Assembly (NCBI GenBank): GCA_943327025.2
Contig: CALPVO020000172.1
Location: 1-5,739, forward strand
Source of the DNA: Janthinobacterium lividum
Lineage (GTDB): Bacteria > Pseudomonadota > Gammaproteobacteria > Steroidobacterales > Steroidobacteraceae
DNA length: 5,739 nt
Direction: 5' to 3'
This document shows positions 1-4,261 of the stretch, piece after piece (within the stretch, counting starts at the first letter, position 1; each line of letters opens with the position of its first letter). The notes below the pieces were generated by a model that saw only the letters and a program-made list of their open reading frames with translations, did not search any database and was not told where the DNA came from. The translations under genes were made by a program, and so were the position numbers.

Positions 1-1
1 G

Positions 2-985
2 AAGTCGGAAACGATGACGGCCCATGTGCGCGTAGACCCGGTAACCGGCGAGATGTTCTCGTTCGGTTACGAAGCCACGGGCCTTTGCTCGAAGACGATG
101 AGCTACTTCATCGTCGACAAGGACGGGCAGCTGCAGTCGGAACAGTTCTTCGACGCGCCTTACTGCGGCATGGTCCACGACATGGGCCTCACTGAGCGCC
201 ATGTGGTGTTTCCGGTGTTCCCGACCACAGCGGACTTGGGCCGCTTGAAGGCGGGCGGACCGCACTGGGTGCACGAGCAGGACACGCCCTGCTGGGTGGG
301 CATCATGCCGCGCTACGGCAAGGTGGAAGCCATGCGTTGGTTCCCCGGGCCGCCGGGTTCGTCCGCGTATCACCTCATGAATTGCTTCGACGAAGGCGAC
401 ATGGTGCACATGGACTTCTGCTGGTCCGACACCAATGGCTTCCCCTTCATCCGTGAAGACAGCGGCATTCACAAGTCGATGCAGGACATTCAGGGCGGCT
501 TGCTGCGCTGGAGCTTCAACCTTGCCGACCCAGCGCCCAACCTTGCCGTGCGTGGCCTTGGGCCCCCGGGCGACTTGCCGCGCATCGCCGATGCCGACCA
601 TGGCCGTCCTTATACCCGTGGCTGGTACATCACCGTCGACCCGCAGGCCGGCCCGCCCATTCCGGCCGGCCCCGTGAATGCAGCCTGCAACCTGCTCCTG
701 CGCGTTGAACCGCATACGGGGCGCATCGACGCTCTGCCGTTGGGCGCTGGGTGGGCGTTCAATGAACCGCAGCACGTACCAGCGAAGGACCCGGCTCATG
801 GTGGGTGGCTGCTCACCGTGGTGGACCAGCAAGTGGGTGAAGACGACTTCAAGCATGCGCTTTGGGTGCTGGAGGCCGATGCCATCGGCAAGGGCCCCAT
901 TGCCAAGGTGGCATTGCCGTTCCGTTTGCGGCAGCAAGTGCATGGCTGGTGGGTGCCGCAAGCGGCGCTCGACGCCGCAAAGTAA
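2..985 (+). CDS. Carotenoid cleavage oxygenase / lignostilbene dioxygenase family protein, 5'-partial
   Basis: Non-haem Fe(II) dioxygenase of the RPE65/CCD/lignostilbene-dioxygenase family, which splits a C=C bond with O2 to give two carbonyl products; probably cytosolic. The frame is open to the left edge (KSET precedes the first ATG at 14), and the family is normally near 450-500 aa, so these 327 residues are the C-terminal two-thirds. All four iron-ligand histidines fit. Counting from the Lys at base 2 they are H8 (TAHVRVDP), H59 (MVHDMGLTE), H124 (AYHLMNCFDEGD) and H314 (VHGWW). The intervals of 51, 65 and 190 are close to those I recall for the stilbene-cleaving enzyme NOV1. Of the second-shell acids, E255 (NEPQHVP) is present, but the usual Glu before PRI is D191 (GDLPRI). 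The third, and the residues thought to separate stilbene from carotenoid cleavers, lie off the window. Family is secure; substrate is not. A terminator follows directly. Confidence 0.93.
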   Translation, partial: KSETMTAHVRVDPVTGEMFSFGYEATGLCSKTMSYFIVDKDGQLQSEQFFDAPYCGMVHDMGLTERHVVFPVFPTTADLGRLKAGGPHWVHEQDTPCWVGIMPRYGKVEAMRWFPGPPGSSAYHLMNCFDEGDMVHMDFCWSDTNGFPFIREDSGIHKSMQDIQGGLLRWSFNLADPAPNLAVRGLGPPGDLPRIADADHGRPYTRGWYITVDPQAGPPIPAGPVNAACNLLLRVEPHTGRIDALPLGAGWAFNEPQHVPAKDPAHGGWLLTVVDQQVGEDDFKHALWVLEADAIGKGPIAKVALPFRLRQQVHGWWVPQAALDAAK

Positions 986-994
986 GCGGGCAGC

Positions 995-1031
995 GGTGTT
1001 GGGGCCCTGCGTGGCCTCAACGCTCGTTTTT
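995..1031 (+). terminator. Rho-independent terminator of the oxygenase gene
   Basis: The arms 998-1006 (GTTGGGGCC) and 1013-1021 (GGCCTCAAC) pair over 9 bp with a single G-U wobble around a 6-nt loop. Three further pairs, two of them wobbles, extend the stem outward to 995/1024. A run of five T (1027-1031) follows after two bases. It begins 10 nt after the oxygenase stop codon. It works in the + direction only: there is no T-run on the other side for the convergent gene. The last T is also the final base of that gene's TGA stop (complement of 1031-1033), so the two genes end back to back. Stability was judged by eye, not calculated. Confidence 0.75.
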
Positions 1032-1948
1032 CAGGTCAGGTCGTCGAGCCCGATGACTCGACCATTGGCAGCGGCGCGGTTGGCTTCGCGCCGTAGCCGT
1101 TCGATGTTGGCCCGTCCTTCCGGAACGGCCTCCACCGGCAGTGCGGCCACACTGGCTTCGTAAATTTCGCGGAAGTCGTCGGCGAATTCCGGGTGGGAGA
1201 AGATGACCGCACGGTTCTCGCGAATACCTTCGACCGTTTTGCGTCCGACTTCATCCGGGTCCATGCCGAGCTCGAAGGCGCCACCAAAAGCCTGCAACTG
1301 CGCTGGGTCGACGGGCCCCAAGCCACTGTCCCCGAATGCCTCCGGCCGACGTAGCGCGGAATTCCAAGCGTTTGTGCGCGTCAGGCCTGGGCACATGAGC
1401 GACACGCCAATATCGTGTGGCGCCAGGTTGTAGCGTAGGCTTTCGGTAAGCCCGCGCACGGCGAACTTTGACGCGGTGTAAATGCCGGCCTGTGGTCCAG
1501 AAAGATAGGCTGCCATGGAAGCTACGTTCACCACGTGCCCCCCTTCGCCATGGGCCTTGATGCGCGGCAAGAAACTGACCAAGCCATTCACCACGCCACC
1601 GAAGTTCACGCCCATGATCCAGTCGTAATCAGCGTAGGTGGCAGTGTCCGTGGGACCAAACACGCTGACCCCAGCATTGTTGACCAACAGATGCACTTTC
1701 CCGAAATGGCGCTCCACCTGGATGGCGGCCGCTGCGAACGCTGAACGATCTTGCACATCCAACTGGATCATGAGCGGCGCCGGATGCCCTGTGGCGGCGA
1801 ACCACTCTGCTGCGGCGTCGCGATGGGCACTGTTGCGGTAGCTCAACGCCAAACGCACACCGGCATGCGCCAGCGCTTTGGCAATACCCAGCCCGAGCCC
1901 GGAGACCCCGGCACTGACGAAAGCCACCTTGCCTTGCAGTTCGCGCAT
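1031..1948 (-). CDS. Classical SDR-family NAD(P)-dependent oxidoreductase (SDR 1)
   Basis: A 305-aa Rossmann-fold dehydrogenase/reductase that interconverts an alcohol and a carbonyl. Visible motifs: cofactor loop SAGVSGLG (12-19; Ser where Thr is usual), LDV (D64), NNAG (90-93), tetrad N115 (VNFGG), S144 (NVAS), Y157 and K161 (YTASK), and CPG (186-188). The tetrad Asn-Ser-Tyr-Lys is complete. SYRN after the second strand places Arg38 where NADP-preferring enzymes carry a basic residue, so NADP(H) is favoured but not proven. After residue 250 there is a helical, charged tail of about 55 residues, longer than the 250-aa SDR core. The ATG is well supported: GGGAG lies 6 nt upstream (complement of 1955-1959). 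The gene converges on the oxygenase and diverges from the second SDR. I infer a role in processing the cleavage product or its precursor alcohol; substrate unknown. Confidence 0.93.
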   Translation of the reverse strand: MRELQGKVAFVSAGVSGLGLGIAKALAHAGVRLALSYRNSAHRDAAAEWFAATGHPAPLMIQLDVQDRSAFAAAAIQVERHFGKVHLLVNNAGVSVFGPTDTATYADYDWIMGVNFGGVVNGLVSFLPRIKAHGEGGHVVNVASMAAYLSGPQAGIYTASKFAVRGLTESLRYNLAPHDIGVSLMCPGLTRTNAWNSALRRPEAFGDSGLGPVDPAQLQAFGGAFELGMDPDEVGRKTVEGIRENRAVIFSHPEFADDFREIYEASVAALPVEAVPEGRANIERLRREANRAAANGRVIGLDDLT

Positions 1949-1975
1949 CGCTCACTCCCAGACTTGTTCCAGTGC

Positions 1976-2029
1976 ACTCTGCACAGGGTGTTGTGCCATG
2001 GACACCGTTACCCTGCAGTCTGGCAGAGT
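1976..2029. repeat. Nested inverted repeats in the divergent spacer
   Basis: The outer arms ACTCTGC (1976-1982) and GCAGAGT (2023-2029) are perfect 7-bp complements. The inner arms CAGGGT (1984-1989) and ACCCTG (2010-2015) are perfect 6-bp complements. One base separates the outer and inner arms on the left and seven on the right, so a folded form would have an asymmetric internal loop. A competing inner pairing, GGTGT (1987-1991) with ACACC (2002-2006), is also possible. No T-run follows on either strand, so it is not a terminator. It could be an operator, a leader hairpin, or chance. Confidence 0.45.
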
Positions 2030-2050
2030 ACCTTGCCGATGATTCGTACG

Positions 2051-2057
2051 AAGGGGA
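2051..2057 (+). promoter_or_regulatory. Ribosome binding site that fixes the start of SDR 2
   Basis: AAGGGGA ends 5 nt before the ATG at 2063. The reading frame is open much further upstream (in-frame starts at 1751 and 2039), but neither has a comparable purine tract, and the ATG at 2063 puts the cofactor loop at residue 13, as expected for an SDR. The first bases of this site are also the right end of the TTCGTACGAA palindrome, so a protein bound there would cover the ribosome site's DNA. Confidence 0.7.
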
Positions 2058-2062
2058 AACCA

Positions 2063-2914
2063 ATGGAATCGTTGCTCAACACGCAAGTGGCGCTGGTCAC
2101 CGGGGCCGGGCGCGGGTTTGGCCGTGCCATTGCCGAGGCGCTTGCGGCGGCCGGCGCTGCCGTGGCCCTGCTGGCGCGTAGTGGCGCGGAAGTGGAACAA
2201 GTGGCGGCGGGTATTCGCGAACGTGGTGGCCGCGCGCTGGCTTTGCGCGCCGATGTAACGTCGCGGGCCGAGATGGAAGCGGCGATGGCAGCTACGGTTG
2301 GCGTCTTCGGCGAGGTGACGCTGCTGGTGAACAACGCCGGTACCGCTGGCCCCTTCGGGCCCATGACAGCGACCGACCCGGACGAGTGGTGGGCCGCGCA
2401 GAAAGTGCATCTCTACGCACCACTCATCGCCGCCAATGCCGTTCTGCCCGCCATGCTTGCGGCGGGAAGCGGGCGCATCATCAACATCGCCAGCCGTGCA
2501 GCCACCATGTTCCAGCCCGGGCTGTCGGCTTACGTCGTCGGAAAGTCCGCGCAGGTGAATTGGGCGTCGCATCTCGATGCGGAAGTCAAAGACCAAGGCG
2601 TTCGCGTGTTCGCGCTGCAGCCCGGCGATGCGCCGACGGCGTTTGCGCATGGCACGCTCGCTTCGGCGGCTGCCCAGCAACATCTGCCGGGCATGCTCGA
2701 CATCCTGCGTGACTGGGTGGCCAACGTCGACCCAGCCCCCGTATTGAAAAAATGCGGCGAACGCGTGGTGGCATTGGCAGCGGGGCGGTATGACGGTTTA
2801 GCTGGCCGGTATGTGGACGTCGATTGGAACTGGGATGAAATGGCCGCGACGGCCGCCCAAGCTCAAGTGAACAGCGTTACAGAACCCCACACTGCAGCAG
2901 GAGACAAGGCATGA
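2063..2914 (+). CDS. SDR-family oxidoreductase with altered tetrad Asn (SDR 2)
   Basis: A 283-aa Rossmann-fold oxidoreductase. Motifs: TGAGRGFG (13-20), ADV (D64), NNAG (90-93), S144 (NIAS), Y157 and K161 (YVVGK), PG (187-188). LLARS after the second strand puts Arg39 in the position typical of NADP(H) users. Ser, Tyr and Lys of the active site are present, but where classical SDRs have the tetrad Asn (usually VNL) this protein reads KVHL, with His116. The segment after PG reads DAPTAF, keeping the usual Thr region. The C-terminal part (245-260, AGRYVDVDWNWDEM) is Trp-rich. It shares motif positions with SDR 1 but little sequence between motifs, so it is not a recent duplicate. Its TGA overlaps the ATG of the SnoaL-like gene (ATGA at 2911-2914), indicating an operon and translational coupling. 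A reductase or dehydrogenase role beside a C=C-cleaving oxygenase is inferred. Confidence 0.9.
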   Translation: MESLLNTQVALVTGAGRGFGRAIAEALAAAGAAVALLARSGAEVEQVAAGIRERGGRALALRADVTSRAEMEAAMAATVGVFGEVTLLVNNAGTAGPFGPMTATDPDEWWAAQKVHLYAPLIAANAVLPAMLAAGSGRIINIASRAATMFQPGLSAYVVGKSAQVNWASHLDAEVKDQGVRVFALQPGDAPTAFAHGTLASAAAQQHLPGMLDILRDWVANVDPAPVLKKCGERVVALAAGRYDGLAGRYVDVDWNWDEMAATAAQAQVNSVTEPHTAAGDKA

Positions 2915-3612
2915 GCAGCATCGAGAAACCGCAAGACTTGGCCGCCACGGTGGCTGCGTTGTCGGCGCGCCTTGCTGAGGTTGAGCATCGCGCCGCCTTG
3001 CTGGAAGACGTGAATGCCATCCAACGTTTGCACTACACGTATGGCTACTGGATCGACAAGTGCATGTATGACCGCGTGGTCGACTTGTTCGCCGAGGATA
3101 GCGAAACCACCTTTCTCTCGGGCGTCTACAAAGGCAAGGAGGGGGCGCGGCGCCTTTACTGCACTTGGTTCGGTGAATACTTCACCGGCGGCAAGAACGC
3201 GCCGCTGGACGGCTTTCTGCTCGACCACTACCAGATGCAGCCGGTGGTTACCGTGGCGGCAGACCGCAACACGGCGAAGGGACGCTTTCGTGGCTTGTTG
3301 CTGGGTGGCCCGCACGACACTTGCGTGAAGAAAGACGAGTTGCCTTCACAGTTCTTTGAAGCCGGCGTCTACGAAAATGAGTACGTGCGCGAAGACGGCG
3401 TGTGGAAGATTCGTCGGCTGGACTATGTGCTGTCGTGGCAAGCTGAATGGGAAAAAGGCCCGGGACACAGCGTGCCGCACTTGGCGCCAGCGATGGTGTG
3501 TTACCCGGAAAACCCGCTGGGCCCGGACTACATCTTGCCGAACAAGCGCACCCTGTGGCCGCAACAGCATGTGGTGCCACTGCACTACCCGCACCCGGTT
3601 ACTGGCGAATAA
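2911..3612 (+). CDS. SnoaL/NTF2-like domain protein with N-terminal coiled coil
   Basis: A 233-aa protein with a cone-shaped NTF2/SnoaL-like fold; I recognise the superfamily, not a named enzyme. Residues 10-36 are a heptad-like helix (Leu/Val at 10, 14, 17, 21, 24, 31, 34). The core runs from about 33 to 177: DVNAIQRLHYTYGYWID, then DRVVDLFAED, then a strand DHYQMQPVVTV around H106, then YENEYVREDGVWKIRRLDY closing the sheet. The last 55 residues form a Pro/aromatic-rich extension ending LHYPHPVTGE, beyond the 130-150 aa of a minimal SnoaL domain. From memory, similar long NTF2-like proteins occur near SDR and oxygenase genes in sphingomonads and actinobacteria; that needs a search. Relatives include dehydratases, isomerases and cyclases, so a step on the oxygenase/SDR product is plausible but unproven. 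AGGAGA at 2899-2904, inside the SDR 2 gene, is its ribosome site. No terminator follows. Confidence 0.85.
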   Translation: MSSIEKPQDLAATVAALSARLAEVEHRAALLEDVNAIQRLHYTYGYWIDKCMYDRVVDLFAEDSETTFLSGVYKGKEGARRLYCTWFGEYFTGGKNAPLDGFLLDHYQMQPVVTVAADRNTAKGRFRGLLLGGPHDTCVKKDELPSQFFEAGVYENEYVREDGVWKIRRLDYVLSWQAEWEKGPGHSVPHLAPAMVCYPENPLGPDYILPNKRTLWPQQHVVPLHYPHPVTGE

Positions 3613-3655
3613 GCGTCGCGAGTATGGGGGGCGTGCTCCCGACTCCTGCTGGGCT
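3613..3655. other. Short convergent intergenic gap
   Basis: There are 43 bp between the stop codons of the SnoaL-like gene (+) and the unknown protein gene (-). It contains a weak G-rich hairpin (GGGGG with CTCCC around 3629-3640), but no T-run follows it on either strand. I see no usable terminator or promoter here. Confidence 0.6.
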
Positions 3656-4261
3656 TCAGCCGAGCAGGGCGCGCACTTCGTCGATGCTGGCGCGCCGCAA
3701 GGGGCGGCCATCGGTGGGGGACAGCGGTGCTTGCCGCTGGCCATCGCGACCGAATACCAGCGCATCTACCGGAATGTCGTCGACGGTGAGTCGCACTGCC
3801 GGGGTTAGCACCCATTCGTCCGCGCGTACCTTCACGCGTCGTTCCACCAGTTCGTAGGGAATAGCCGTGTCCAGCAGGCGGATGGTCACGGCTTCCGCTC
3901 GCTCTGCGAACAAATGCAACTGCACTTCCGTGTTGCGAGTGGCCGTGCCAGTCAGGACGGGGCCGACCAGTCGCGGCGTGAATTCGGCCAGCAGTTCCAT
4001 CGCAGTGACGGCAGTCTGACGCAATACGTAGAGGGTCTCGCCGTGCGTGTCTGCTTCAAACAACCGCTGATATTCCTGAAGTGCGGCTTCTACTTCGGCG
4101 TTACTGGGCAGCACTGCACCCTCGAAGGTGCCGAAGCGTTCCGCTGCCTTGCGCTTGGCGAAACCGAAGTCGTCGATACCGTGTTCCGCCATCAGGCGCG
4201 CAGCCTCTACCGCCAGCGTACGGCGGAGAGCATCGCCACGGGTGCCGGCGTAACGGGTCAA
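3656..4261 (-). CDS. Conserved protein of unknown function downstream of PBP1A; possible degenerate nucleotidyltransferase fold
   Basis: A 201-aa soluble protein with no signal peptide or membrane segment. I do not recognise a named gene. The N-terminal third is a charged helical segment (LRRTLAVEAARLMAEHGI, then DFGFAKRKAAERFG at 31-44), followed by NAEVEAALQEYQRLFEAD (54-71) and a helical stretch to about 95. Residues 99-118 (VGPVLTGTATRNTEVQLHLF) and 160-170 (VDDIPVDALVF) resemble the two carboxylate-bearing strands of nucleotidyltransferases, but the DxD position reads QLH, so such a fold would lack its metal ligands. The start is TTG: AGAGGA (complement of 4271-4276) lies 9 nt upstream, and TTG overlaps the upstream TGA as TTGA. 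The next start, Met24 (ATG), would remove the basic N-terminal helix. Translational coupling to the PBP1A gene is likely; a cell-wall role is only guilt by association. Confidence 0.75.
   Translation of the reverse strand: MTRYAGTRGDALRRTLAVEAARLMAEHGIDDFGFAKRKAAERFGTFEGAVLPSNAEVEAALQEYQRLFEADTHGETLYVLRQTAVTAMELLAEFTPRLVGPVLTGTATRNTEVQLHLFAERAEAVTIRLLDTAIPYELVERRVKVRADEWVLTPAVRLTVDDIPVDALVFGRDGQRQAPLSPTDGRPLRRASIDEVRALLG

Larger units (their letters stand above)
1949..2062. promoter_or_regulatory. Divergent promoter/operator region between the two SDR genes
   Basis: This 114-bp spacer must carry the start signals for SDR 1 (leftward) and probably for the SDR 2-SnoaL pair (rightward). I find no convincing -35/-10 pair on either strand. 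It does contain symmetry: an 8-bp palindrome AGTGCACT (1971-1978), a 10-bp palindrome TTCGTACGAA (2043-2052) that runs into the Shine-Dalgarno of SDR 2, and nested inverted repeats with arms ACTCTGC/GCAGAGT (1976-1982/2023-2029) and CAGGGT/ACCCTG (1984-1989/2010-2015). Such sites could bind a dimeric repressor, but no regulator gene is in the window. The regulatory role is inferred from position and symmetry only. Confidence 0.5.

Noticed and set aside
678..1163. 161-aa + strand frame across the oxygenase 3' end and SDR 1 3' end
   Set aside because: Runs through a terminator and two convergent genes in a shadow frame; composition is Arg/Ser/Cys-rich as expected of out-of-frame GC-rich coding DNA.
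1751..2062. Extension of the SDR 2 reading frame upstream to 1751 (387 aa)
   Set aside because: The added 104 residues are antisense to the 5' end of SDR 1 and cross the divergent spacer, show no domain, and the ribosome site and SDR motif positions support ATG at 2063. The in-frame ATG at 2039 was also rejected for lack of a ribosome site.
1952..2683. Long reading frame (243 aa) on the - strand opposite SDR 2
   Set aside because: Arg/His/Gly-rich shadow of a GC-rich gene; no recognisable motif, and it overlaps almost the whole of a well-supported SDR.
3627..3642. G-rich hairpin between the convergent stop codons as a terminator
   Set aside because: Stem is about 5 bp with a wobble, and there is no T-run on either side.
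3346..3857. Overlapping frames on both strands around the SnoaL/unknown-protein junction (139-150 aa)
   Set aside because: All are shadows of the two convergent genes, with no motif and no ribosome site.
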